Below are positions 37,901-45,074 of a stretch of 64,000 bases of DNA, piece after piece. The notes beneath the pieces were generated by a model. That model ran no database searches. It was not told the origin of the DNA and saw only the letters and a list, made by a program, of their open reading frames with translations. Source of the stretch: Nageia nagi (taxonomy: Eukaryota > Pinophyta); NCBI GenBank assembly GCA_050084985.1, contig JBITNC010000001.1, positions 120,094,001-120,158,000 on the forward strand. The letters run 5' to 3'. Position numbers and translations under genes: made by a program. Positions within the stretch are counted from its first letter, which is position 1. The number at the start of each line of letters is the position of its first letter.

Positions 37901-38775
37901 AGATAAGTTGTGGACGTTGTAATTCGGAATACATAATCTAGCGGAAACAAGAGCATCTTCAAGCCTTAAAAAGAAAAATAATTCAATCGACCTAGAGATA
38001 GTATTCAAGTTGACATATTCTGCAAGTCTTTTAGGGACTTCTTAGCATGGATTATTAGCATGATTTCGAGACTATAACAAAAAACTTGAACATGGGAGGT
38101 TCCAGGCTTAGTGGACATTAGGCTGATAAAAGTATAAAATATAAATCTTTAACAAAAAATCTAAGGTCAATAATATTCACCTGTCAAAAATCTACTCAAA
38201 AGAAAAAAATTGTGATTGGATGTAGCTTATTTGTTCATCCCAACTTGGCTGTAATGTGTCATGGAAGACGGTCAAGTCTGAAAATGAAGTATTTTTGGGT
38301 TATCATAATTTGTTTCTAAGATTTACTAAGTTTTTTCTTTGTATTTCTAAGCATTATGATGATTTAGCTTATTGTTACATTTCTTCTTTGCCTTTTGTTT
38401 ACAAAGCCTTCTTCTGGGACATAAATTATACTGTATTTTGCCTAAACTTTATTTATATGGATATTCAGCACATTAGTCGAAAAGCAGGAAGACCATGCAA
38501 ATATTGCAAGAAGTGTGACTTATTTGAAAAGGTAAAACTCTTTTAAATTTGTTTCAATGCAAGTGATGCATTTGTTTTCTCTGAATAATATGTTATATTA
38601 ACTACATTAATACTAATTTGTTCAGGAAGTGAATGATAGAGTAGTTGTGGCTGCGAGGGATAAAGCATTAAAAGAGCTAGCATTGAAGGAACCCAAATTA
38701 CTTAATAAAAATATTGGGCCTCCAATTGAAAAAAAAGGAAGTTTTCTACAGAAATTGACACATTGTATATTCTAG
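10811..38775 (+). CDS. RNF216-like: RBR-type E3 ubiquitin ligase, RNF216/TRIAD3-like (10 exons)
   Basis: RBR ligases take ubiquitin from an E2 at RING1 and pass it through a thioester on a cysteine of RING2 (Rcat) to the target. Exons: 10811-10996, 19799-19936, 20031-20120, 31199-31282, 31710-31772, 33965-34000, 34258-34332, 34448-34525, 38469-38531, 38626-38775. All borders are GT-AG, every exon is a whole number of codons (all introns phase 0), and the frame is open for 320 codons. RING1 is C48, C51, C63, H67, C70, C73 with later C89, C94 and C100. IBR is C141, C144, C159, C164, C169, C172, H177, C182. Rcat has C209, C212, the catalytic-type C222 (SGCNR), C227, C229, C234, C237, H247 and C249. 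The tail has NIGPPIEKK, typical of this family. The start at 10811 is the best in-frame ATG before RING1; the frame opens back to 10724, and the long N-terminus of relatives is not seen. Substrate unknown. Confidence 0.92.
10997..13130. other. intron 1, left part: no gene
   Basis: Ordinary AT-rich intron sequence. The only structure I see is a short duplication near 12537-12606: 'acattgtacttaacaaca' occurs twice, each time followed by a TA microsatellite. Confidence 0.5.
12537..12606. repeat. short tandem duplication with TA microsatellite
   Basis: The 18-mer 'acattgtacttaacaaca' is repeated after about 40 bp, and each copy is followed by 'tatata' runs. It is a local duplication in intron 1 with no coding role. 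Confidence 0.7.
13380..14700 (-). pseudogene. LINE 3' part: zf-RVT-like and downstream region
   Basis: From about 14700 downward the minus strand reads FLWLAFRNRVLTLDNLRKKG, as in the zf-RVT region of plant L1 elements. Below that, protein-like pieces continue (for example 13610-13386, MFNSKGKTTIIGGFHQAMRA), where an RNase H-like domain is sometimes present, but I cannot confirm one. Confidence 0.55.
14728..14905. repeat. poly-T tract followed by a degenerate tandem duplication
   Basis: A T-run at about 14728-14742 is followed by two similar copies of 'ttgattggaatattgagtgattcatac' type sequence ending in 'aatcccttcctt' (about 14755-14812 and 14845-14902). The T-run could be the tail of a small retroposon on the minus strand inside the LINE. 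Nothing in it is coding. Confidence 0.45.
15190..17440 (-). pseudogene. LINE ORF2 fragment: endonuclease end, reverse transcriptase, C-terminal region
   Basis: About 17436-17245 reads LNGSKYTWTNRREGMEQIMS followed by RLDRILVS, the end of the L1 endonuclease. About 17104-16754 has LKPWNKEVFSRIQKEKPHIK. About 16780-16510 has FSFPEIEATIFSMAQNKASG and FPIEFFQVFWH, the entry to the RT domain. Stops break the RT core. About 15558-15199 holds the post-RT region (KKEEGLGLRNIRRFNVALKS). Reverse transcriptase and endonuclease would copy the element into genomic nicks; this copy cannot. Confidence 0.8.
18540..19020 (-). pseudogene. LINE ORF1 fragment, DUF4283-like
   Basis: Two overlapping frames encode GYEEDCNYVLCTPWFFGKQG and PIWVTFPHLHFNFWHQNIFE, followed by a stretch with IANSFGKYVIVDE and ARFCVMVEF. 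This layout (a filled-in 'W-FG---L-L--W-P' segment, then 'P-W-R-P-LP--FW' and 'G--VG-D') is that of the nucleic-acid-binding domain DUF4283 of plant L1 ORF1 proteins. A frameshift near 18780 splits it, and the zinc knuckle usually found after it is not recognisable. Confidence 0.8.
19799..19936 (+). CDS. RBR ligase exon 2: core of RING1
   Basis: Residues 63-108: CADGHLFCFQCLQKQVEEYT and on to SLPCMDTNGCQDSIPMSQ. It completes the E2-binding RING1 domain. Acceptor 'atatgcag', donor 'gttagt'. The pattern C-x3-H-x2-C-x2-C is the same as in the animal and plant RNF216 families. Confidence 0.93.
20031..20120 (+). CDS. RBR ligase exon 3: linker helix
   Basis: Residues 109-138: VRRALRAEVIERYEERQAQA, then EIEQAKLDCL. 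This is the charged helix between RING1 and IBR; relatives have a similar 'YERQ' helix. Acceptor 'cttacag', donor 'gtgagt'. Intron 2 before it is only 94 bp. Confidence 0.93.
20695..20990. repeat. intron 3 duplicated segment, copy A
   Basis: This stretch is clearly similar to 29961-30245. Both contain 'tcttatgccaat', 'taattactct' and 'aaggagtctttcctaaca' in the same order and spacing, with many substitutions between them. The two copies flank the whole transposon block of intron 3. Confidence 0.75.
21213..22200 (-). mobile_element. LINE-like retroposon 3' end with A-tail (tentative)
   Basis: Read on the minus strand, this segment ends in 'aatatttatc' followed by a run of 11 A (plus-strand T run at about 21213-21222), as many plant L1 elements do. 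Protein-like but stop-ridden stretches lie upstream of the tail on the same strand. No catalytic motif is visible, so this is probably a 5'-truncated copy or an unrelated processed sequence. Confidence 0.4.
22237..22860. repeat. GTAC/TACG-rich sequence
   Basis: At 22240-22400 the words 'gtac', 'tacg' and 'atacgtat' recur ('ggtacgcacc', 'gtatcgggtacgag', 'gatacgtatcag'), and the same flavour returns at 22800-22855 ('cgtatcgtgtactcgtat', 'cataccggcataccg'). The two ends are partly inverted relative to each other, which fits a small non-autonomous DNA element of about 600 bp, but no clean terminal repeat or target duplication is seen. Confidence 0.3.
22871..23173 (+). pseudogene. Ty1/copia protease and integrase fragment
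   Basis: The frame at 22871 reads VIDLGASFHVTHH, a stop, then EYFVDYEEIYF. This is a copia protease with DLGAS in place of the usual D-S/T-G-A-S. Directly after it, about 22965-23170 reads DIYGPLEVASLGEAKYFFTL and then DDHSRKSWVCFIS with VVALVETQIGKKLKAL, the integrase core. The usual GAG-preintegrase linker is missing. The relic stops abruptly at about 23173, where unrelated sequence begins. Confidence 0.8.
23174..24398 (-). repeat. candidate solo LTR inside the copia relic
   Basis: This 1.2-kb non-coding block sits between the integrase and RT parts of the copia relic. Its right end 'atttcggatca' equals the right end of the LTR at 26244, so it may be a solo LTR of the same or a related family in the same (minus) orientation. 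The left end starts TGG. The flanking 5-mers CTTTT and GTTTT match at 4 of 5 positions. Internal similarity to that LTR is not obvious, so the call is tentative. Confidence 0.35.
24399..24890 (+). pseudogene. Ty1/copia reverse transcriptase fragment
   Basis: It starts at the catalytic box, FYVDDVFLVRAK, and continues in shifted frames with QLSREFEMKGIGHVYHMLGL, EIESIHKRN, YFEDILKLLEMDKGTQFNT and ELAHAVGVVSRF. These are in the order and spacing of the C-terminal half of copia RT. Several frameshifts and stops are present. About 450 codons between the integrase core and this point are missing. An RNase H domain is not seen before the LTR that begins at 24934. Confidence 0.8.
24934..26244 (-). 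repeat. 3' LTR of the gag-only element
   Basis: 1311 bp. The left end 'tgatatgtaattgctag' matches the other LTR's 'tgatttgtaatcgctag', and both right ends carry 'ggatca'. It contains about six copies of the roughly 30-bp minisatellite unit at 25455-25640. The shared blocks include 'aaacatccacttt' and 'ggcctaagtgcta'. Confidence 0.85.
26245..26254 (-). other. polypurine tract
   Basis: On the minus strand 'tggggagatg' lies directly before the left LTR, as expected for the plus-strand primer of an LTR retrotransposon read in this direction. Confidence 0.65.
26812..27003 (-). pseudogene. retroviral-type protease fragment
   Basis: The frame reads MVVKGSSSKTKEEKRIQLFH, then KTTIDVLIYHGSQVTLL. The LIYHGSQV segment stands where the active site (LIDSG-Q-N/S) lies in plant gypsy proteases; the catalytic Asp is replaced by Tyr. 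It follows gag on the same strand, and nothing of RT comes after it. Confidence 0.6.
27080..27850 (-). pseudogene. gag of the gag-only element
   Basis: The open part (27431-27081) reads MIGAFLKSQGTLLKYIRGLH, then DLDHVCVQAQHLEA and NHCSHCDKDGHNDATF. The last is a CCHC zinc knuckle in which the fourth ligand is missing. Upstream, stop-broken sequence to about 27850 is gag-like. Gag packages the element's RNA. The lost cysteine and the stops mean this copy is not functional. Confidence 0.7.
28057..28070 (-). other. primer-binding site (initiator tRNA-Met type)
   Basis: On the minus strand the sequence TGGTATCAAAGC lies two bases inside the right LTR. It differs by one base from the TGGTATCAGAGC typical of plant elements primed by initiator tRNA-Met. 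Confidence 0.75.
28071..29960 (-). repeat. 5' LTR of the gag-only element
   Basis: 1890 bp, 579 bp longer than its partner. The excess is explained by a larger minisatellite at 28680-29400. As the 5' LTR on the minus strand it would carry the element's promoter. Confidence 0.85.
28680..29400. repeat. minisatellite, about 24 units of 30 bp
   Basis: The unit is about 30 bp with the core 'gggtcgacaccgtccgttc' followed by a 'gcaa(c/t)t' variable part. The unit is a multiple of three, so both strands stay open (28594-28959 and 29036-29374 on plus, 28629-29045 and 29005-29292 on minus). The open frames are a by-product of the repeat, not genes. It lies inside the right LTR. Confidence 0.85.
29961..30245. 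repeat. intron 3 duplicated segment, copy B
   Basis: This is the partner of 20695-20990 and starts directly at the right edge of the gag-only element. Inside it, about 30132-30205 is a further direct duplication: 'ttgctttgatatattcat' occurs twice. Confidence 0.75.
30246..31198. other. intron 3, right end: no gene
   Basis: AT-rich intron sequence. No transposon motif or coding segment is seen before exon 4. Confidence 0.5.
31199..31282 (+). CDS. RBR ligase exon 4: first half of IBR
   Basis: Residues 139-166: VYCPFCNFPCEV, then LECPNGKCSK. It supplies four IBR zinc ligands (C141, C144, C159, C164). Acceptor 'tgttacag', donor 'gtagag'. It comes after an 11-kb intron filled with retroelements. 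Confidence 0.93.
31710..31772 (+). CDS. RBR ligase exon 5: second half of IBR
   Basis: Residues 167-187: ASCVQCKEPSHVPLSCKEVE and K. It completes the IBR domain with C169, C172, H177 and C182. Acceptor 'ttttccag', donor 'gtatgc'. Confidence 0.93.
31773..33964. other. intron 5: no gene, two local duplications
   Basis: About 32540-32613 holds two copies of 'gattacttgt(t)acaatgcaatggaatag'. About 33570-33670 and 33720-33805 are two diverged copies with 'gagttgagtt' and 'gcatatta'. No coding or transposon motif is seen. Confidence 0.55.
33965..34000 (+). CDS. RBR ligase exon 6: 36-bp micro-exon
   Basis: Residues 188-199: KSETALRRRIEE. This 12-codon exon encodes the helix between IBR and Rcat. 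Acceptor 'atacag', donor 'gtaaga'. It is found because its frame and phase bridge exons 5 and 7 and because relatives have a similar 'RT-IEE-M' stretch here. Confidence 0.88.
34258..34332 (+). CDS. RBR ligase exon 7: start of Rcat with catalytic cysteine
   Basis: Residues 200-224: AMTQAVIRVCNSCKAEQVKK, then SGCNR. C222 in SGCNR is at the position of the active-site cysteine of RBR ligases. The acceptor is 'gagacag'; the donor 'agg|gtctgt' is a weak but GT-type site. Confidence 0.91.
34448..34525 (+). CDS. RBR ligase exon 8: rest of Rcat
   Basis: Residues 225-250: VTCRCGTTMCYKCRQTVTKG, then YSHFCK. The C-x-C-G, MC-x2-C and H-x-C ligands complete the Rcat zinc sites. Acceptor 'tttcacag', donor 'gtgtgt'. 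Confidence 0.93.
34845..35330. repeat. poly-purine low-complexity block in intron 8, split by a SINE-like insert
   Basis: Irregular repeats of 'aaaaacgtaggttt' and 'tttttaaggaaa' type sequence end in 'ctgtttaaacgtgcattttttgaaac'. A related block lies at 36430-36760. The SINE candidate (about 35065-35205) sits in its middle. Confidence 0.5.
35065..35205 (-). mobile_element. tRNA-derived SINE candidate
   Basis: On the minus strand, starting near 35200, the sequence shows an A-box-like 'tggttgagttggt' and, about 45 bases on, a B-box-like 'actcaattcc'. This spacing and order is that of an internal RNA polymerase III promoter from a tRNA. The rest does not fold as a full tRNA. It interrupts a low-complexity block, which fits a retroposed insert. 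No clear tail or target duplication was found. Confidence 0.45.
36430..36770. repeat. AAACGG-rich low-complexity block in intron 8
   Basis: Words such as 'aaaacgg', 'acggtcaaa' and 'cgtttaaac' recur on both strands, including 'gaacgtttaaac' and 'cccgtttaaacg'. It resembles 34845-35330 in composition and in the CGTTTAAAC motif. Confidence 0.5.
36890..37930 (-). mobile_element. second LINE fragment (reverse transcriptase), antisense in intron 8
   Basis: On the minus strand from about 37930 downward, frames encode in order an LISNI- - -K type entry, FLKLDIQKAYDKIDWTFL (about 37800-37740), VNGRPTDFSHSSRGLRQG (37700-37640) and FVDDTLLLGEPSLQEVEAFA (37530-37460), followed by YGKEAGKRINKESK. These are RT motifs of L1-type LINEs; the catalytic box reads FVDD. 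Frameshifts break it, and both ends are truncated. Post-RT sequence continues to about 36900. Confidence 0.85.
38469..38531 (+). CDS. RBR ligase exon 9
   Basis: Residues 251-271: HISRKAGRPCKYCKKCDLFE and K. Relatives have a cysteine cluster of the type PC-EC--C-LW directly after Rcat, and the same spacing is seen here. Acceptor 'atattcag', donor 'gtaaaa'. Confidence 0.9.
38626..38775 (+). CDS. RBR ligase exon 10: C-terminus and stop
   Basis: Residues 272-320 plus a TAG stop. A charged helix (EVNDRVVVAARDKALKELAL) leads to NIGPPIEKKGSFLQKLTHCI and F. The GPP-EK motif is typical of the C-terminus of RNF216-type proteins. Acceptor 'ttgttcag'. Confidence 0.9.
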   Translation, partial: EVNDRVVVAARDKALKELALKEPKLLNKNIGPPIEKKGSFLQKLTHCIF

Positions 38776-39890
38776 GCATTAGGTTGATCGCTCCTCGTAT
38801 GGAATTACAGGACAATAAACCCTCACGCCAGCCCCATATTGATGAATACTCCTCATAAGAACAGTAAATTCTCTGTAAGTTAGTCTTCCACAATTAAGAA
38901 TAAAAGCGAGTTCACTTCCTTATTGCAATTTTGTATACTGGGTTGAACTTTAATGATTTTTTTTTTTTTTATTTATATATATATATATAATATATATATT
39001 ATATAATATTTATTATATGAAAGATTGTTCAAGGTTTGACGGATGTAAAATATTTTTATAATTTTATCTTGATTAAAAAAAAAACTATTTAATTTGAACA
39101 AAGTTTTTATAAAAAAAGAAGTTATAAAAACTATTTTAAATATTTTAGATATGTATCTAAAAATACCAAGAGATATCAATCTTAAGGTGTCTATCTTGGA
39201 TATCACACTATCAAGAAATGAGATTGATACTTTGAGATTATACCATTTGATATTTTTAAATATACATTTAAGATATTAAGCTAGCATCATCTATTTTTGT
39301 GGTTATTGTATTAACAATTTAAGAATAATATAAAAAAATTCATATTCACTAACTCTTCTATCATCTATTTGTTTAAAAGAAATACACCAATTTGAAGCCA
39401 AAGACACATTTCCTCTTATTATTCCTATTATACACATAAAATTAGACCAAATATGACAACATACATTAGTATTGGTTTGGGCATTAACTATCTAGGAATA
39501 ATGTTGAAAATATTATAACATAATTTATGAAATAATTATAATATTTTTTGAATGAAATATATAATATTTTTTAAAAGAAAAGATGATTATATATTGATAT
39601 TATCCATTAAGGGTCACATGTAATTGAGCATATTCAAGAACTCTATAAAATTTGTTGGTATACAAAGGGCATCAAAAATCCAAATACAAAAAGCATTTCA
39701 TATTTAAATAGAAACGGTGTAAAATATAGTTTTGATGTAATATGATCTAATGTTAATACAAGTTTTGGGATCTTGTTTTTAAAAAACCCTACCTGTTTCC
39801 TTGAGCTAAAAAAAGGTGTCAAAAATACGAAGGGTATTAGATTCTTAAGAAAAACTAAGATGTCAGAAGCTTTAGAATCATCAAATGTTC
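38776..39890. other. 3' flank of the ligase gene with AT microsatellite
   Basis: A T-run and TA/ATT microsatellite lie at about 38955-39020. The remainder to 39890 is AT-rich with no supported gene. The polyadenylation site of the ligase gene is probably within the first few hundred bases, but no single signal stands out. Confidence 0.45.
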
Positions 39891-39899
39891 TAGGGTTGT

Positions 39900-40567
39900 C
39901 TATAGTTGTTGGAATCTTCAACAACATCGAAATCTTCAAATGCATCAAAATCTTCCAAGATTATGAAATCTTCGAGTGCATAGAAATTTTGTAAGTGCTA
40001 TAAAATCTTCTAGTGCTCTTGAATTTCCAAGAGCTTTAGAATCTCCAATCACACTCCATAATCTTCAAGTGGACTCCAAAATCTTCAAGTGCTCTTGAAT
40101 TTCCAAGTGCTTTAGAATCTCCATATACTCCATAATCTTCAAGTGCACTCTAGAATCTTCAATTATTTTTGAATATCTACGTACTTCAGAATTTCCAAGT
40201 ACTCCAAAATCTTCAAATGTGTGGTATTTTCAAGGGCTCTAAAATCTCTATAGGTGTCAAGATCTCTAATGGTTCTAGATTCTCCAAGTGCTCTAAAACA
40301 AAGGTGCCAAAAGCATCGAATGCATTGAAATCATTTCCAGACTCTCCAAGTGCTCTCCATCTTGAAATTATCTTCTTCAGTACTTATTGTGGTATCTCCT
40401 CTTTATTGTTATTCTACATTAGAAATGGGTTAGATTTATAGCTTCATTAGTTAATGAGTTAGCCTTTTTGTTATGTTTCTGCCCAATGTGAGAATATTCT
40501 ATGAATTCAAACTTCTCTTTCTACTTGAAGATTATGAAATCTCCAAGTACTCCAAAATTATGTAAGT
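39900..40567 (-). repeat. tandem TATA-plus-ORF unit, copy 1
   Basis: The left part is made of short repeats such as 'aatcttcaagtgctct' and 'aatctccaagtgct'. The right part (40360-40560) is shared with 58350-58560 and 58915-59090. On the minus strand the shared part carries 'ctataaatctaaccc' (TATA box, near 40437) and then a reading-frame start that here is CTG instead of ATG (near 40378). The frame that follows would be rich in Leu and Glu. The array is cut at 40572 by the large LTR element. Confidence 0.65.
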
Positions 40568-40572
40568 GCTAC

Positions 40573-42655
40573 TGTATTCCTTCAGTATAACATTTAAAAT
40601 TTAGGTAATTCTATTATTTTTCATTTTTCATTATTTCATTCCGGGAGCTGTGTATATAAAAGTACTTGGGAGGACATTATTTTTTTAAGTCTTCATGAGT
40701 TATAAAATTTTGTATTCTTTCATTATAAATTTCCCTTCTCATTTCTTTTCCTTAGGGTGTCAGGAGTCATTTTTTTAGTATTTGAGAATCATGTAAATAA
40801 GAACGCCTGGGAGTTATGTCATTTTTTAGTAGTACCTGGAGATTATGTAAATAAAGTTGCTTGGGAGTTATGTCAATAAGACTTATGTCAATTTTGTATT
40901 TTTTTATTCTTTAATGATCGGGAGTTGAGAGTGCCTAGGAGTCATGTCTTCTCCAGTATACTCAAAAAGTCATGTATGTAAAAATTTCTAGAATCATATT
41001 TATTACCTTAGAGTTTCTAGGATTTGTTGGCACAAATGTCCAAAACTTGTACACATTCAGAGTTTCACTTTTGAAAAATATCAACAGGGCCCAGGAATTT
41101 TGAAAGATGACATCACAAATTTTGGAAAAAATAAACGGGTCTCGGAACAAGCAATGGCGGGTGTAGATTTTTGAAGAACATCAAGAGAGCCCGATGATTT
41201 TGGAAGATGATGTCACAATTTTTTATCAGAATCAGTGGGTCCCGGTAGAATCAGAATATCGACAGAGCTCGATGATTTTGGGAGATGATGTCATAGTTTT
41301 CGATCAAAATCAACGGGTCCCAGAGCAAGTAATGGTAGGTGCAGATTTTTGAAGAATATCAACAAAGGCCGATGATTTCAGAAGGTGATGTCACATTTTT
41401 TTGTGGAAATCAATGAGTACTGAAGAAATCAGAATTTCGATAGAGCTCGTCGATCCTAAGAGATGACATCATGATTTTCGGTTAAAATCAGTGGATCTCG
41501 ATAGAATCAAAATATCAATAGAGCACGACGATTTTGAAGGATGATTTCATAGTTTTGATAAAAATAAGCGGGTCCCAGAAGAATCAGATCATCAACAAAG
41601 CCCGGAAGAACATAGAGCCCACCAAACAAGTAAAAGAGTAGTGCATGAGAAAGAACACCCGGGTCCACTTCATCTTAAGTGTTTGACCCTTGGGGCCCTG
41701 TTAATATGTCAACACCAACTCATTTGCACATAATAGTGGTAATTTTTCTCGATCCAAGTGAACATAATATCTATCAACCATCATTACTTTGATTATTGAC
41801 ATCCACAGCAGAGATCATAAAGATTATTGAAAAGTAGATAGCGGTTGATAAAGCATACAACCAAATCGTACCAATCAATGTGCAATCAAATAACTGCTCA
41901 ATTAGCTATAATGCTACCTTCAATCAGCAACAGTGTTATATTCAATTAGCTACAGGGTCAAAGAAGGAGCAGTTAATGACATGTCAGAAGGATTGTGGCT
42001 CTATGGACATGGCTGGCCAGAAGTTGCAAATTTTTAGATAGTTATGTTGATTAGTACTTGTCCACTGTATAATTTAGCATAGTTGTAGCATTTATGTAAA
42101 TAGTGCTATTTTAGTTATTTCATTCAATGCTAGTAGTAATGTATATTAATAAAATCCAACCATCCAAGGGGGAAAGTTGTATAAATAGCTAGTTTTTAGA
42201 AATTAAGAAGGTCGAACATTTTAGCAAATTTGCTCTAATCTGTAAAAGCAATTCACATATGATAATGCAAACAAACAATGCTTTTCCCTCTTGCAACAAA
42301 GTGGTTATTATTGCTTTTGTGAATGTTATGTGGAATGTTTTCTTCACATTATGGCTGTGTATTATGATTGTGAGACCTCAAGTGCGAGATAGTTTGCTAT
42401 TATTAATTTTGGCTATGGATTACTACCTGTGCTGCAATGCCTGGGTTGTAAATTTCTTGTTTTAGTTGTTTATTTGCTTATCTTTTTCTTGTAACTCTCT
42501 ATCTTTTTATTCATTTCTTGTTACTTTTGACCTTAAATATAGATAGGAACCAACTTTTAAACCGGAGATTGAGTAGAAAACCAACATGAGCATAGCCCCA
42601 CCACCTTTTGCTCTTTCAAAGAACCTACCGTTGCGGGAAATGGAGAATACGATCA
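40573..42655 (+). repeat. 5' LTR of the Tat-like element
   Basis: It starts TGTATTCCTTCAG and ends near 'gatca'. It contains several diverged 80-95-bp repeats between about 41060 and 41620 and a promoter-like TATA box near 42180 ('gtataaatagctag'). A second TATA-like word ('gtatataaaag') lies near 40651. The sequence aligns along its length with 55947-58032. Confidence 0.88.
41060..41620. repeat. 80-95-bp tandem repeats within the LTR
   Basis: About six diverged units share the pattern 'gagcccgatgattttgg', 'gatgatgtcacaattttt', 'atcagtgggtcccg'. The same set is found in the 3' LTR at about 56450-56990, so the array existed before this insertion. Position upstream of the TATA box places it in U3, where repeats often act as enhancers. 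Confidence 0.75.
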
Positions 42656-42983
42656 AACCAAACCTTTAAGATTACGCTATATCGATCAACGGTAGCCAGT
42701 TCTATTTTTGGCACATCCGATGGGACCCGAGCTAAAAATCATATTTAGCAAGCGTTGTTAAGCTTGATAGCCTCGTCTGGTGGGTTATCAAATTGATCCT
42801 TCAAGATTATAAGGTTTTTATAACCTTATTGGCGACTCTACTATCAACTAGTCAATTTTTTTGAACCCTAGCACCTCCAAAATGTAGACTAACTAGCAGT
42901 CGTGCTAGAAATTCCCTTAGACAACTTAGATTTGAAGATCTGTCACTTCTCTCATAGAAGGATTAGACGAAAGATATCTCGGG

Positions 42984-43720
42984 TTGTCTCCTTTGATCTC
43001 TTTAAAGGCTACCCCTTTATCAGTTGTATTTAACTCATTTCCAAAAAATCCTTCGCCTCTTGTACATTCTCCAAGTATGGCTCAACCAGCGGATTTTCTT
43101 ACTTGGAATAATAGTCATCCTTTGGTTGTAGCTACTAATTCATTGCCTATACCTCAAGCAGCTTTTAAAATTTTGCCTAAGTATGATGGTTATAAAAAGA
43201 TGCCATATGAGCACTGTCAAGATGTATCGTTGTCAGCTTCAAGTTTCAACATTACTGATGAAACTGTGATGACAAGGTACTGTCACACTCTTTTGAAGGC
43301 AAAGCAACCAAATGGCTCAGAAATCTCACCCCCCAATCTATAAATTCATGGGGAGAGTTGTGTCAGGCCTTGATTAAAAGATTTTTTGCAGATGGCGATG
43401 ATAGCATGTTCCTTAGCCTCATAACATGTATTAAAAGACATCCGCATGAATCTATTGATGATTTTATATCAAATTTGAGAGAACATAGAAATCCATACCA
43501 GCAAGGATTAGACCAACAAATGCTTAAGCTTTGGTATATTATCGAAAAGCTTTTCTTCCTAACCTCAATATGCTTATTATTATGTCAGGAGATACATTGG
43601 CAAATGTTTACCAGATAGCAAAGATTGCAGAACATATCTTAGTGTCCTCTGGTAAAATTCAACCAAGAATAATCATGCTTATATTTCCAAGGTTAACTCC
43701 CAAGTAAGTTCCACAAATAG
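42984..43720 (+). pseudogene. gag of the Tat-like element, 5' part
   Basis: Frames at 42984-43343 and 43358-43618 encode a gag protein. The first has DFLTWNNSHPLVVATNSLPI and AFKILPKYDGYKKMPYEH. The second has MCQALIKRFFADGDDSMFLS, then IKRHPHESIDDFISNLRE. These match the retrotransposon gag domain. A frameshift and stop separate the two, and the nested element interrupts the gene at 43723; gag resumes at 46550. Confidence 0.8.
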
Positions 43721-43723
43721 GTC

Positions 43724-43942
43724 TGTAGAGAAATAGGAAAACCTTCATATTATGATACAATGAAACATGCCTATAAATAGGCATTTACAAGAACGAATAC
43801 CATGGTTTGAGCACATGGTATTGTGCACATGGTTTTACAAAACAACGGTAAACCATTAAATGACCGTAAACATTAAATGATAACTAACTTAGGGACGCTA
43901 AAGTTAGATACCCTAACCTAGCAAGCTTAACTAACTCTAACA
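43724..43942 (-). repeat. 3' LTR of the nested element
   Basis: 219 bp, read as identical to 46326-46544. Plus-strand ends are TGTAGAG and CTAACA. Confidence 0.95.
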
Positions 43943-43954
43943 CCCCCCTTTAAG
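43943..43954 (-). other. polypurine tract of the nested element
   Basis: On the minus strand 'cttaaagggggg' ends exactly at the 3' LTR, the usual form and place of the plus-strand primer. Confidence 0.9.
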
Positions 43955-45074
43955 CGAGGCTAGGAGGTAGTAGACATAAGCAAACTAGTACAATATGGGT
44001 CCCGACAACAAGGCCTGATGAGGTACCCATTAACAAAATGAATCAAGCACAAAGAAGTTGTAGAGCGACCAAAGATAACGAACATGTGCAACTGAAGAAC
44101 AAAGAACCTCCAACAAAAGCTGGATCAAAGAGTCACTACTTGATCAACATAAACAAAGAGAGTCCCTCAACCTGAAATTAGGGCACGAACTTTTCTTTGA
44201 AGAGATTGTTGACGATGCAGAAGGCACACCAAATGGTACCAAGAACCCATTAACACTGTACCAAGAATGGTACAAGGATCCATGAAAGAAGTCGATGTCG
44301 AACTCAGGAGCACTGTCGAAGAAGATGGATCACCAAAACTCATTATGCCTAGATACAACACGATGAATAAAATGCAACACGATGAAGAACTGCAGAGTAT
44401 GAGCAACCAAGAGAAAGGGTGTGCAAAACAAGGCACACATGCATGAAGGTAGACAAGGTTGTGATCAAAACACAACAAACCCCCCATGGCACTTTATAGT
44501 TTAGTGCAAGTACAATGAGCTCCAAAACAACATAAATAGAAACGAATACATATAAAAGTCCTCCCAACTGGAATAGGAAGATGTTGATCACCACACAACT
44601 TAACAGAGAATAAGTCCACTAACTACGACTATCAAAAAGTCGATGGGAGCATGAGGAACAATAATGCAGTACTAAACATCAACCAAAGTGATGTTGAACA
44701 AAAAATTCAAGACTGCAATAAGATTCGAACCTCATGAGGTATCTCCTAGGAACTTCTCAAAATGTTGTAAATAGCTCAACAATTCTATCCAAAAATAGCT
44801 CAAAGAATCCCCCCCAGAAAAAATTGCCTTTATAGTTCAGGCTGAAGCTTACAACAAAGAGCTCACTTCCTGCTTTACAACGCAAAAAACGGGACTGCAA
44901 TCCGAGTCTGTTTGCTCAAAAATTGCAATTAAATGCAATTCCACCAGATTTAATTAAAAGAGGCCCAACAAACTATTAAAAAATAAAAAAAAATATTTAT
45001 CTAAAAACAAATTAGAAAAAATATATATATATTTTTTTGATTTTTTTATTAAAAACTATAGGCGCTCAATTAAA

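Noticed and set aside
38955-39210. AT-rich frames such as the one at 38973-39206 on the minus strand
   Set aside because: They consist mainly of a TA/ATT microsatellite and flanking AT-rich DNA.
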